Source of the DNA: Qipengyuania aquimaris
GTDB lineage: Bacteria; Pseudomonadota; Alphaproteobacteria; Sphingomonadales; Sphingomonadaceae
Reading direction: 5' to 3'
Assembly (NCBI RefSeq): GCF_009827445.1
Contig: NZ_WTYI01000001.1
Span: 1,330,381 to 1,394,380 of the forward strand
Length of the DNA: 64,000 nt
The notes under the pieces were generated by a model. That model was not told the DNA's origin and did not search any database. It saw nothing but the letters and a program-made list of their open reading frames with translations. Below are positions 1 through 7,711 of the stretch, piece after piece; position 1 is the first letter of the stretch; every line of letters starts with the position of its first letter. The position numbers and the translations under genes were made by a program.

Positions 1-806
1 TCCTTGCGGCAGATTTCCGCGAAATGGGATTCAAGCAATTCCACCGGGATTCGGCGCAAGTCGAAACGCTGCGTGCGGCTGAGGACCGTGACCGGAAGTT
101 TGTCCACCTCGGTCGTGGCAAAGAGGAATTTCACATGCGCCGGCGGTTCTTCAAGCGTCTTGAGCAAGGCATTGAACGCATTGCGCGACAGCATGTGAAC
201 TTCGTCGATGATGTAGATCTTGTAGCGCGCAGATACCGCCGCATAGCGAACCGCCTCGATGATCTCGCGAACGTCGTCCACCCCGGTATGGCTGGCGGCG
301 TCCATCTCGATCACGTCGATATGCCGACCTTCGGCGATCGCCGTACAGGGCTCGCAGACGCCGCAGGGGCTTATCGTCGGACCACCCTCTCCATCCGGAC
401 CGACGCAATTGAGAGCCTTGGCGATCAGGCGCGCGGTCGAGGTCTTCCCCACCCCTCGCACGCCGGTCATCAGGAAGGCGTGGGCCAGCCGGTCGCGGGC
501 GATGGCGTTGGCCAAAGTCCTGACCATCGCATCCTGGCCGATCAATTCGGCAAAGGTCTGCGGACGGTACTTGCGTGCGAGCACACGATAAGGCTGCGCG
601 GCCTGCGGCGCAGCGACCGCAGGAGCCGGTGCCGCTTCGGCCTGGGCAACCGGGGGCTTTTCAGCAGGAGCCGGGGCGGGTTCGGGAGCGTCCCCGAACA
701 TCGAATTCTGGCCAGCAGCCTCGAGTTCCGCTGCGCTCGGCGTTTCCGCTTCTTCAGCCTCGGCTTCCCACGGAAGACCGTCAGTATTGTCCGGTGAATC
801 ACCCAT
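1..806 (-). CDS. dnaX: DNA polymerase III subunit gamma/tau, 5' part
   Basis: This is the clamp-loader ATPase of the replicative polymerase, cut by the left edge of the window. About 268 N-terminal residues are visible. The first 75 or so are an acidic, Ala/Pro-rich extension, followed by the conserved block YRVLARKYRPQTFAELIGQ, a Walker A motif (GVRGVGKTS), a four-Cys zinc module (C..CGVCEPC) and the DEVH Walker B region, ending near the sensor-1 region. The Pro/Ala-rich leader before the AAA+ core is longer than in E. coli but common in alphaproteobacteria. The start ATG at 806 gives an uninterrupted frame. The SRP RNA gene lies directly upstream on the same strand. The C-terminal tau part is outside the window. 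Confidence 0.95.
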   Translation of the reverse strand, partial: MGDSPDNTDGLPWEAEAEEAETPSAAELEAAGQNSMFGDAPEPAPAPAEKPPVAQAEAAPAPAVAAPQAAQPYRVLARKYRPQTFAELIGQDAMVRTLANAIARDRLAHAFLMTGVRGVGKTSTARLIAKALNCVGPDGEGGPTISPCGVCEPCTAIAEGRHIDVIEMDAASHTGVDDVREIIEAVRYAAVSARYKIYIIDEVHMLSRNAFNALLKTLEEPPAHVKFLFATTEVDKLPVTVLSRTQRFDLRRIPVELLESHFAEICRK

Positions 807-860
807 GCAGGATTAGGTAGGCGCAGACGCGCCGAATGTCATGAAGGGTGTGGGAAAATA

Positions 861-950
861 AAGGAGCCGAGCGACCCGTCGCAATTCACCTGGGCTGCTT
901 CCTTCCGGACCTGACCCGGTGAGCGAACGCAAACGTCCACCCGACTCCCG
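861..950 (-). ncRNA. ffs: Signal recognition particle RNA (4.5S type)
   Basis: The minus strand carries the near-invariant SRP domain IV sequence, GGTCAGGTCCGGAAGGAAGC, the binding site of the Ffh M domain. The flanks (GGAGTCGGGTGG at the 5' end, complement of 948-937, and the arm at 863-874) pair over about 12 base pairs including G-U pairs, closing the hairpin of a small bacterial SRP RNA of roughly 90 nt. A T-rich stretch (TTTATTTTCC) follows the 3' end and may terminate it. A matching promoter lies just upstream. The position immediately before dnaX suggests either independent transcription or read-through into dnaX. Ends are accurate to a few bases. Confidence 0.93.
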
Positions 951-956
951 GCGCGC

Positions 957-985
957 CATATGGCGGCGGTTTGCCTAGATTTCAA
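957..985 (-). promoter_or_regulatory. Probable housekeeping promoter of ffs
   Basis: On the minus strand TTGAAA (985-980) is followed after exactly 17 bases by CATATG (962-957), a moderate -35/-10 pair. The predicted start of transcription, 6-8 bases further, falls at about 950, which agrees with the 5' end deduced independently from SRP RNA base pairing. The -10 box is weak, so this is an inference supported by geometry. Confidence 0.5.
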
Positions 986-1007
986 CTCCGCATTTCAGGC
1001 GGAGCGA

Positions 1008-1289
1008 TTACCGGAAATTATCGGCGTAGGCCTGCAGCTTCAGATTGTGCGGCGGCGTGGCGTGGACGCGGGCGGGAATGCCGTATTTTTCGGCATAGGC
1101 CTTGGCCTCGTCCTTGCTCGGGAACTTGAGCTGCACCTGGACCTGTGTGTCGCCGCTGCCTGTCCAGCCCATCAGGGGGTCGGCCTTGCGCGCTTCGGAC
1201 TGTTCGAATTCCAGCACCCACTCGTCGGTGCGGGCCTTGCCGGATTGCATCGCGCTTTGCGGACGTTGGTAGATTCGTGCAGCCATAGT
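1008..1289 (-). CDS. NDUFS4-like NADH:ubiquinone oxidoreductase accessory subunit
   Basis: The 93-residue product matches the ETC complex I subunit family (NDUFS4, the 18-kDa accessory subunit of mitochondrial complex I), which alphaproteobacteria share with mitochondria. Family-typical features seen are the start MAARIYQRPQSAMQSG, the central segment EWVLEFE...PLMGWTGSGDT and the C-terminal part with YAEKYGIPARV and NLKLQAYADNFR. It is soluble, without a signal peptide, and is expected to sit at the N-module/Q-module interface of complex I. The ATG at 1289 fits the family length. An upstream TTG at 1307 would overlap the hrpB stop and add seven residues, but nothing supports it. It lies directly downstream of hrpB and far from any nuo cluster in this window. 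Confidence 0.85.
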   Translation of the reverse strand, partial: TMAARIYQRPQSAMQSGKARTDEWVLEFEQSEARKADPLMGWTGSGDTQVQVQLKFPSKDEAKAYAEKYGIPARVHATPPHNLKLQAYADNFR

Positions 1290-1303
1290 GGGCGCCCCAT
1301 AAT

Positions 1304-3730
1304 TCAACCTCCCGATTTATGGAAGGCGTTCTTGGTCTTCAAACTCGGCTTTTCGGTCCAAGGTTCCTCGGGCCAGCGATGCTTGGGATAGCGACCCTTC
1401 ATGTCCTTACGCACATCGTCCCAACTGCCGCGCCAGAATCCCGGCAGGTCGCGCGTCGACTGGATCGGGCGTCCGGCAGGGCTGGTGAGCTTCAGGAGAA
1501 GCGGCGTCTTGCCGATCATCGGATGCCGCTCCAGCCCGAACAGGGCTTGCACGCGGACTTCCACGCTCGGCGCATCGTCGCCTGTGTAGTCGATCGGATG
1601 AGTGGTCCCGGCGGGCGAGGTAAAATCCCGCGGTGCTTCGCTATCCAGCCTTTGGCGTGCATCCCAGTCGAGGAGATTTAGGAGCGCATCGACCAGCCGG
1701 CCTTTGGGCAAATCCAGATCGCGCCGGCCGGCCAGCAAGGGCACAAGCCATAAGTCCATGGTATCGCGCAAATTTTCGGTCTCAAACGCGTCGATGCCGA
1801 CAAAGGCAGCCCGGGCCGAAAGCGCCTGCGGAACCAGCTTTGCCGGGTTATCCAACGCTTTTTCCACAAGGCTGTCCACAATCGCCTGCTCGTCAGGGGA
1901 AGGGTCGGGACCGCTCGCCAGCGTGATCGCGCCGAGCCGCCGTTCGAGCCGCGCTTCGATACGATTCCCACTCCACCGCAAGACCGACCGTCCTTCGATC
2001 CGATCATCCAGCCAGCGCTCGAGATCGCTTTCCCCGAGCGCGATTGCCGAGGTGATCCGGGCTGCCTTCGCTTGCCCCTGCGCGTCGCCGATTACGAGAT
2101 AGGACGATCGGGCCAGCGACGACGTTGGATCCAGCGAAAATCCCCTGCCCCCTGCGGATATCCAGCTCTCGCCACTCGCATCGCGTCGTTTGGCGATGAA
2201 TTCGGGCCTCCCTGCTGCGAGCATGATGGCGGCAGGTGGTGCTTCACCCCTTACCTTATCGACGAGATCCTTCGCTTGGGCTGCCCAACGCTTTGCCAGT
2301 TTTCGGCTCGCTTCTGCCCGCTGGCCGCGATCGCCGTCCCAACGTTGCAGCCGTGCCTCCAGATCCTCTCCGCGACCGCCCAGCGCTCTTTCCTGGAGCA
2401 ATAGCGCAAGTTTGGCCGCCCTTTCTGCCGCGCCGTGTTCCGCTCCGAAAAGGAGCATCGCAGCCGAAGCCGGATCCATCGGTAACCGCGCCAGCTTTTC
2501 ACCCGCTGGCGTAATGCGCCCCTCCCCATCGAGCGCGCCGAGCTCCTGCAAGGTGTTGCGCGCCGCAGCAACGGAAGGGGCGGAAGGCTTATCGAGCCAC
2601 TGCAACGCGGCTGGCTCGTTCGTGCCCCATTTCGCAAGTGTCAGGACCAGCGGCGCGAGGTCGGCGGTCTCCATCTCCGGAGGATCGAATGCGGGGCGCC
2701 CGGCGTGGCCGCCCTCCTCCCACAATCGATAGGCAACTCCCGGGCCCTGCCTCGCCGCGCGCCCTGCCCGCTGCGCCGCAGCCGCTTGGCTCGCGCGGTG
2801 GGTCACCAGATGCGTGGTGCCAGCCGCACGGTCGAATTCGGCGCGGCGCGATAGTCCGGCATCGACGACTATCGAAACCCCATCGAGTGTCAGCGAGGTT
2901 TCTGCAATCGCCGTGGCGAGCACGATGCGGCGACGTCCTTGCGGATCGCGGCGGATCGCAGCGCGCTGGTCCGCGCCTTGTACCTGTCCGTGAAGTGGAA
3001 GGACCACGGCGTCGGGCAGTCGCGCTTCAACCCGCTCGCGCGTGCGCTCGATCTCGCCCACGCCGGGTAGGAACGCCAGGATATCGCCTTCTTCGTCACG
3101 CCATGCTTGGGCGATGGCCGACGTCATGGCGTCCTCCACCCGCATTTGCGGCGAAGACCCGAGCCATTCGATGCGCAAGGGGTGGGCGCGGCCTTCGCTT
3201 TCGAAGACCGGCGTGTCCACGCCCAGCAAATCCGCGAACCGCGTGCCGTCGATGGTCGCCGACATGACAAGGACCCGCAGGTCGTTGCGCAGCACAGCGC
3301 GACTTTCCAGAGCCAGAGCCAGGCCAAGGTCACTGTCGAGATGACGCTCATGCGCCTCGTCGAACAGGACTGCCGAGACGCCCTCCAGTTCGGGATCCTG
3401 AACGAGCATGTTTACGAAAATCGCCTCGGTAACGACCAGGACCCGCGTCTTCGGGCCACGCTTGCTGTCGAGGCGGGTCAGATAGCCGATCGTCTCACCC
3501 GGCTTTTCGCCCAGCATCTCGGCCATGCGCTCGGCAGCAGCACGAGCCGCAACACGGCGCGGCGATGTCAGGATGACAGTGCCCGTGCACCAGTCCTGGG
3601 TAATCAACGCAGGCCCGACGGCGGTCGTTTTACCTGCACCCGGAGGAGCGATGAGGACGGCGCCCGTGCCTACCCGCAGACTCTCAAGCAGGTCTGGTAG
3701 GACCGCACTGATTGGTAGCGCATCCGGCAC
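1304..3730 (-). CDS. hrpB: ATP-dependent RNA helicase HrpB
   Basis: The 808-residue protein is a DEAH-box helicase of the HrpB family. Motifs in order are Walker A (APPGAGKTTAVG, about residue 29), TSPRRVAARAAAERMAE, the DEAH box (LFDEAHERHLDSD), SATIDG (motif III), and the motif V/VI region TSLTLDGVSIVVDAG and QRAGRAARQGPG. The C-terminal half has the HrpB-specific extension. Length is normal for the family (about 800). HrpB is known as a widespread bacterial helicase of poorly defined role. It follows ispB by 11 bases on the same strand and is followed immediately by the NDUFS4-like gene, so the three probably form one transcript. Confidence 0.95.
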   Translation of the reverse strand: MPDALPISAVLPDLLESLRVGTGAVLIAPPGAGKTTAVGPALITQDWCTGTVILTSPRRVAARAAAERMAEMLGEKPGETIGYLTRLDSKRGPKTRVLVVTEAIFVNMLVQDPELEGVSAVLFDEAHERHLDSDLGLALALESRAVLRNDLRVLVMSATIDGTRFADLLGVDTPVFESEGRAHPLRIEWLGSSPQMRVEDAMTSAIAQAWRDEEGDILAFLPGVGEIERTRERVEARLPDAVVLPLHGQVQGADQRAAIRRDPQGRRRIVLATAIAETSLTLDGVSIVVDAGLSRRAEFDRAAGTTHLVTHRASQAAAAQRAGRAARQGPGVAYRLWEEGGHAGRPAFDPPEMETADLAPLVLTLAKWGTNEPAALQWLDKPSAPSVAAARNTLQELGALDGEGRITPAGEKLARLPMDPASAAMLLFGAEHGAAERAAKLALLLQERALGGRGEDLEARLQRWDGDRGQRAEASRKLAKRWAAQAKDLVDKVRGEAPPAAIMLAAGRPEFIAKRRDASGESWISAGGRGFSLDPTSSLARSSYLVIGDAQGQAKAARITSAIALGESDLERWLDDRIEGRSVLRWSGNRIEARLERRLGAITLASGPDPSPDEQAIVDSLVEKALDNPAKLVPQALSARAAFVGIDAFETENLRDTMDLWLVPLLAGRRDLDLPKGRLVDALLNLLDWDARQRLDSEAPRDFTSPAGTTHPIDYTGDDAPSVEVRVQALFGLERHPMIGKTPLLLKLTSPAGRPIQSTRDLPGFWRGSWDDVRKDMKGRYPKHRWPEEPWTEKPSLKTKNAFHKSGG

Positions 3731-3741
3731 CCGGACAGCAC

Positions 3742-4758
3742 TTAGTGCCCGCGTGCGACCGCGAACAGTGCCGCCTGCGCCATTGCCTGCCGGGCTTTGC
3801 CATCGGGGAAGATCGAGAGCGCGTCAATGGCGCGCTGGGCGAAGTGGCGTGCACGTGCTTTCGTGTCGGCAACGGCGTTGTACTTGCCGATCAGGCGGAT
3901 CGCTTCGGCCAGGTCTTCGTCGCCTGAGCGGAACCCCGCGATCGCCGATTTCCAGAAAGCGCGCTCTTCCTCGTTGCCGCGAGCGTAAGCGAGAATGACC
4001 GGCAGGGTCATCTTGCCTTCCCGGAAATCATCGCCCTGGTCCTTGCCCATTTGCGCGGCGTCGGCATCGTAATCGAGCGCGTCGTCGACCAGCTGAAAGG
4101 CAACCCCGAGGTTGCGTCCGTATTCGTCGAGCGCCCGTTCCTCTTCCTCGCCACACTCGGCGACGACAGCGGCGATCCTGCTCGCGGCGGCGAACAGGGC
4201 CGCAGTCTTTGCGCGGATGATATGGAGGTAGCGCTCCTCGCTCGTGTCGATCTTGCGCTGGGCGGTGAGCTGGTCGACCTCGCCTTCGGCGATGATCGCA
4301 CTGGCACCGGACAGGATCTTCAGCACCTTCAGGCTGCCGTCCTCGGTCATCAGTTCGAACGAGCGGCTGAAGAGGAAATCTCCGACCAGCACGGTCGCGG
4401 GATTACCATAGATTATGTTGGCCGCCGCCTTGCCGCGCCTCAGGTCGCTGCCATCGACGACATCGTCATGCAGCAGCGTGGCGGTGTGGATGAACTCGAC
4501 CGCCGCGGCGAGCTTGTAGTGGCGGGTCCCGCTATACCCGACCAGTTCCGCCCCGGCGAGCGTCAGCATGGGCCGCAGCCGCTTGCCGCCGCCCGAAATT
4601 AGGTGTCCGGCCAGTGCAGGGATCAGCGGCACTTCGCTCTGCATCCGGTCGAGAATGACCTGATTGACCTGGTTCATGCCCGAGGCGGTGAGCGCGAGCA
4701 TGGGATCGATCGAGGGCACGGGGCCCTTGCGCGGAAGGGGTACGACGTCGGCTGTCAT
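3742..4758 (-). CDS. ispB: Polyprenyl (octaprenyl/decaprenyl) diphosphate synthase
   Basis: This 338-residue trans-prenyltransferase makes the long isoprenoid diphosphate used for the ubiquinone side chain. It has both aspartate-rich motifs, DDVVD (about 98-102, first Asp motif) and DDALD (about 224-228, second), plus the GGGKRLRP substrate motif near residue 56. It resembles IspB/DdsA more than GGPP synthase in lacking extra residues at the first motif. The chain length (C40 or C50) cannot be read from the sequence, although C50 would be usual for a ubiquinone-10 alphaproteobacterium. It leads the minus-strand group with hrpB. The start ATG at 4758 is divergent from the chorismate mutase gene, leaving a short shared promoter region. 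Confidence 0.93.
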   Translation of the reverse strand: MTADVVPLPRKGPVPSIDPMLALTASGMNQVNQVILDRMQSEVPLIPALAGHLISGGGKRLRPMLTLAGAELVGYSGTRHYKLAAAVEFIHTATLLHDDVVDGSDLRRGKAAANIIYGNPATVLVGDFLFSRSFELMTEDGSLKVLKILSGASAIIAEGEVDQLTAQRKIDTSEERYLHIIRAKTAALFAAASRIAAVVAECGEEEERALDEYGRNLGVAFQLVDDALDYDADAAQMGKDQGDDFREGKMTLPVILAYARGNEEERAFWKSAIAGFRSGDEDLAEAIRLIGKYNAVADTKARARHFAQRAIDALSIFPDGKARQAMAQAALFAVARGH

Positions 4759-4825
4759 TGCAGCTTGGCCATGCGCTGCACTTGCTTTCTTGGCAAGAGA
4801 GCAATTGATGATAGCTTGGCAAGCG

Positions 4826-5134
4826 ATGACGCAAATGGCGCAACCTCAACCGGGGGACGACAAGGTCCTGGCCGGCTATCGCAAGAGCATCGACAACATC
4901 GATGCCGCTATCGTCCACATGCTCGCGGAACGCTTTCGCATCACGCAGGCGGTCGGGGAATACAAGGCGAAGGTGACGCTGCCGCCGGCCGATCCGAACC
5001 GCGAGAAAGAGCAGATCGCGCGCCTGCGCCGCCTTGCGGAGGAAAGCGAGCTCGATCCCGAGTTCAGCGAGAAATTCCTGCGCTTTATCATCGACGAGGT
5101 CATTCGCCACCACGAAAGGGCGCGTGGTAGCTAA
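4826..5134 (+). CDS. Chorismate mutase, AroQ class
   Basis: This 102-residue monofunctional chorismate mutase converts chorismate to prephenate for phenylalanine and tyrosine synthesis. The family signature is visible in YRKSIDNIDAAIVHMLAERF at the N-terminal helix, the following KAKVTLPPADPNRE and IARLRRLAEES segments and the C-terminal FIIDEVIRHHE. All are helical, as expected for the AroQ fold. The start at 4826 matches the usual family length. An in-frame ATG at 4808, six codons upstream, has the better ribosome-binding site (AGAGAG six bases before it) and cannot be excluded. The last 4 bases overlap the end of the convergent histidine kinase gene. Confidence 0.9.
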   Translation: MTQMAQPQPGDDKVLAGYRKSIDNIDAAIVHMLAERFRITQAVGEYKAKVTLPPADPNREKEQIARLRRLAEESELDPEFSEKFLRFIIDEVIRHHERARGS

Positions 5135-6618
5135 CCCGCCCGGGGAAGGCTGAGCTTTACCAACAGCCCGCCGAGGTCCTCGCTTTCGTCGAGTTCGACC
5201 GAGCCGCCGTATATCTCCGCCACGTCCCGCACGATTGCCAGGCCAAGACCGGTGCCGGGCTTGCCCGTGTCCAGGCGCGCGCCGCGGTCGAAAATGCGGG
5301 CACGTTCGCATTCGGGAATGCCGGTACCGTCATCCTCGACCCAGATGGTGCACAGCTCTTCATCGCGTGCGGCATCGATGGTCACGAACACGCTGCCGCC
5401 GCCATATTTGGCCGCGTTCTCGATTAGGTTGCCGAGAATTTCATCAAGATCCTGCCGCTCGATCGAGACGGCGGCCAGCTTGTTCCCGTCAAGGTCGAAG
5501 CGGGTGTTCTCGTAGATACGTGTGACGGCGCGCAGCACGCTTTGAGCGCTTGGCCAGACGTCGGCACGCGCATGGCCACTCGCCCGCCGCCCGACCGCCC
5601 TCGCCCGCGCGAGATGGTGTTCGACATGGCGCTGCATGGTCTTGGTCTCGCGGCATACGAGGTCTGACAGCTTGGGATCGTGGGCGGTCGCGGCATTCGT
5701 CAGAACCGTCAGCGGGGTCTTGAGTGCATGGGCCAGATTGCCCGCGTGCATGCGCGCCTCTTCCGCCTGCTTTTCGCTATGGGCGAGCAAGCCGTTGATC
5801 TCTTCCACCAGCGGCTCGACCTCGAGCGGCAGCGGCTCCGTAATCCGGTTTGCCCCTTCCGAACGCATCGACTGGATCGCGGCGCGCACACGGCGCAGCG
5901 GCGACAGGCCGTAATAGCTTTGCAGGATCGCCATGATCAGCAGGCCGAGGCCAAGCGCGGCAAAGCTCCAGATCAGGATCGAACGGATCCGGGCGATCTG
6001 GAAATCGAGTTCCTCGCGCGCCGAGGCGACGGTGAAGGTCCACACCACATCGCTGTCGGGCAGTTCGACATTGCGCTCTACCACCCGCAGCGGCTCGCCA
6101 TCGAACTGGTATGAATCGTAAAAATGCGGGTCGTTGTCGCGATGCGATCCATCCACCGTCAGGGTGCGATCCCAAAGGCTGCGGCTGGGGAAGGTCTCGC
6201 GCCCATCCCCGCTGATTTGCCAATAGACGCCGCTGTAAGGTTCGAGAAAGCGCTGGTCGCCGAGCGAGCGATAAGTCCAGACCTCGCCATTATTGTCGAT
6301 CTCTGCAGAGGAGATCAGCGCGGTCAACACGTACTCCAGCTGGTTGTCGAAATTGTTCTGCACCAACCGCGTCAGCGTGCGGTCCAGCGCGAAGCCCCCG
6401 CCCACCAGCAACAGGCCGATCCAGACGGCCGCGATGACCATCATGCGCTTGGCAAGGCTGCGCTGCGGCGGCATGCCTTTCGGCAATGTCACGGGGTCTG
6501 CTGGCGGCGCAGACGCGTCACCGGGCGGAATGTCCGCCGCGCGACGCGCCTCGCCAGCCGGAGTATCCTCAGGCTCGGGGCGCGTCAGCGGGGTCGTCGA
6601 GGCTGTACCCAAGTCCAC
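5131..6618 (-). CDS. Two-component sensor histidine kinase, PhoQ-like
   Basis: The 495-residue membrane kinase has a Pro/Ala-rich cytoplasmic N-terminus of about 55 residues, a first membrane helix (about 57-78), a periplasmic sensor domain of about 135 residues, a second helix (about 213-233), an H-box with phospho-acceptor His297 (LAHALKTPLTVL), an N-box (LGNLIENAAKYGG), a G1 box (VEDDGTGIP) and a G2 box (GTGLGLAI). The ATPase domain is complete. LAHALKTPLT is typical of PhoQ-related kinases. The predicted start lies 50 bases inside the response-regulator gene, so the two are translationally coupled. A later ATG at 6471 would remove the overlap and still keep both membrane helices. The signal sensed is unknown. 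A Mg2+ or envelope-stress role is only a guess from the PhoQ resemblance and the PepSY neighbour. Confidence 0.92.
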   Translation of the reverse strand: MDLGTASTTPLTRPEPEDTPAGEARRAADIPPGDASAPPADPVTLPKGMPPQRSLAKRMMVIAAVWIGLLLVGGGFALDRTLTRLVQNNFDNQLEYVLTALISSAEIDNNGEVWTYRSLGDQRFLEPYSGVYWQISGDGRETFPSRSLWDRTLTVDGSHRDNDPHFYDSYQFDGEPLRVVERNVELPDSDVVWTFTVASAREELDFQIARIRSILIWSFAALGLGLLIMAILQSYYGLSPLRRVRAAIQSMRSEGANRITEPLPLEVEPLVEEINGLLAHSEKQAEEARMHAGNLAHALKTPLTVLTNAATAHDPKLSDLVCRETKTMQRHVEHHLARARAVGRRASGHARADVWPSAQSVLRAVTRIYENTRFDLDGNKLAAVSIERQDLDEILGNLIENAAKYGGGSVFVTIDAARDEELCTIWVEDDGTGIPECERARIFDRGARLDTGKPGTGLGLAIVRDVAEIYGGSVELDESEDLGGLLVKLSLPRAG

Positions 6619-7246
6619 GGATAGTCGTGATTACCTCTGCACCCAGCTTCTTGCGGATGCGCGTAACGAAGACCTCGATCGTGTTGGAATCACGGTCGAA
6701 ATCCTGATCGTAGATGTGCTCGATCAGCTCGGTGCGGCTGACTACCTTGCCCTTGTGGTGCATGAGGTAGCTCAGCAGCTTGTATTCCTGCGCGGTCAGC
6801 TTGACCGGCTCGCCAGCCAGTGTGACACGGCCCGAACGGGTGTCCAGGCGGACTTGCCCTGCAGTCAGTTCGCTGGAGGTATTGCCGGACGCACGGCGGA
6901 TGAGCGCGCGAAGGCGGGCGATCAGCTCTTCGGTCTGGAACGGCTTGGCGAGGTAGTCGTCGGCACCGGCATCGAGGCCCGCCACCTTGTCGGACCAGCT
7001 GTCGCGCGCGGTGAGGACGAGGACAGGGAACTTGCGCCCTTCCTTGCGCCACATGCCCAGCACGGTCAGCCCGTCGATCTCAGGCAAGCCGAGGTCGAGG
7101 ATGACAGCGTCGTAATCTTCGGTGGAACCGAGGAAATGCCCGTCTTCGCCGTCGGTCGACAAATCGACCGCGTAGCCATTCTGCTCGAGAGTGCTCTTGA
7201 GCTGCTGGCCGAGCGTGGGTTCGTCCTCGACAATCAGGATCCGCAT
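6569..7246 (-). CDS. OmpR/PhoP-family response regulator
   Basis: The 225-residue protein has an N-terminal receiver domain with acidic pocket residues EDE (7-9), phospho-acceptor Asp51 (VILDLGLPEIDG), the switch Thr in LTARD and the conserved Lys in LAKPF. It also has a C-terminal winged-helix DNA-binding domain (RVTLAGEPVKLTAQEYKLL; ...NTIEVFVTRIRKKLG; IRGLGYSL). It overlaps the kinase gene, its obvious partner. The start ATG at 7246 has AAGGA about 11 bases upstream. Upstream of it the sequence carries repeated CGTTCAT half-sites that could be its own binding site. The PepSY gene 95 bases upstream on the same strand is a likely co-regulated neighbour. Confidence 0.95.
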   Translation of the reverse strand: MRILIVEDEPTLGQQLKSTLEQNGYAVDLSTDGEDGHFLGSTEDYDAVILDLGLPEIDGLTVLGMWRKEGRKFPVLVLTARDSWSDKVAGLDAGADDYLAKPFQTEELIARLRALIRRASGNTSSELTAGQVRLDTRSGRVTLAGEPVKLTAQEYKLLSYLMHHKGKVVSRTELIEHIYDQDFDRDSNTIEVFVTRIRKKLGAEVITTIRGLGYSLDDPADAPRA

Positions 7247-7280
7247 GAATTTCCGTCCTTGTTATCTGCGTAATGCGTGT

Positions 7281-7312
7281 CGTTCATGTAGATGAACGCG
7301 TCAAGATGAACG
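7281..7312 (-). promoter_or_regulatory. Candidate operator upstream of the response regulator
   Basis: On the minus strand CGTTCATCT occurs twice (7312-7304 and 7298-7290, start-to-start 14 bases). The second copy is also the left arm of a perfect 18-base inverted repeat, CGTTCAT-CTAC-ATGAACG (7298-7281). OmpR-type regulators bind repeated half-sites, so autoregulation is plausible. No binding site for this regulator is known to me. Confidence 0.4.
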
Positions 7313-7340
7313 GAGTTTCTTGTGCCCGGTGCCGGACCGC

Positions 7341-7646
7341 TCAGCGGCTGCGGCGCAGGACGCGGCCAGTGCGCGCATCGACATCGACGAACTTCACCTT
7401 GCCGTTCTTGATGAACTTCAGGCGGTAGGCCATCGCGGTCGAGTCGTAGTCGAAACCGAGGTATTCCGCGTCGCCCATCGAGGGAACGATGCGATTTTCA
7501 ATTTCACGGGCGCGCATGATGTTGCCTGCCCGCATTTCCTTGCGCGCTTCGCCCTGGTCGGTGCGACGCTGCGCCTCTGCCGGGGTCGCCATAAGCGGGC
7601 CGGCGACGAGACCGAAAGCGAGGAAGGATGCAAGCAGGCGTTTCAT
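7341..7646 (-). CDS. Secreted PepSY-domain protein
   Basis: The 101-residue product starts with a clear signal peptide (MKRLLASFLAFGLVAGPLM, cleavage probably after ATPAEA). It ends in one PepSY-like unit, with YLGFDYDSTAMAYRLKFI leading to VKFVDVDARTGRVL. PepSY proteins are small periplasmic or membrane proteins, often next to PhoP/Q-like two-component systems, and are thought to modulate peptidases or kinases. Here it precedes the response regulator and kinase on the same strand, which suggests a regulatory or target relationship. The mature protein is strongly basic. Direct CGTTCA repeats lie about 50-65 bases upstream of its start. Confidence 0.85.
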   Translation of the reverse strand: MKRLLASFLAFGLVAGPLMATPAEAQRRTDQGEARKEMRAGNIMRAREIENRIVPSMGDAEYLGFDYDSTAMAYRLKFIKNGKVKFVDVDARTGRVLRRSR

Positions 7647-7695
7647 GATGCTGTAGTGACTACTCCCGAGCCATTGAACAAGTCGTGAATGTGGA

Positions 7696-7711
7696 CGTTC
7701 ACAATCGTTCA
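7696..7711 (-). promoter_or_regulatory. Direct CGTTCA repeats upstream of the PepSY gene
   Basis: CGTTCA occurs at 7696-7701 and again at 7706-7711 on the plus strand (TGAACG on the minus strand), a 10-base period, or one helical turn. The first copy is also part of GTGAA...TTCAC. The same hexamer forms the repeats upstream of the response-regulator gene. The site sits at about -50 to -65 from the PepSY ATG and touches the end of the upstream SIMPL gene. Confidence 0.35.

Noticed and set aside
24..797. Plus-strand open frame of 257 residues
   Set aside because: It is antisense to dnaX, whose Walker motifs and zinc module are clear on the minus strand.
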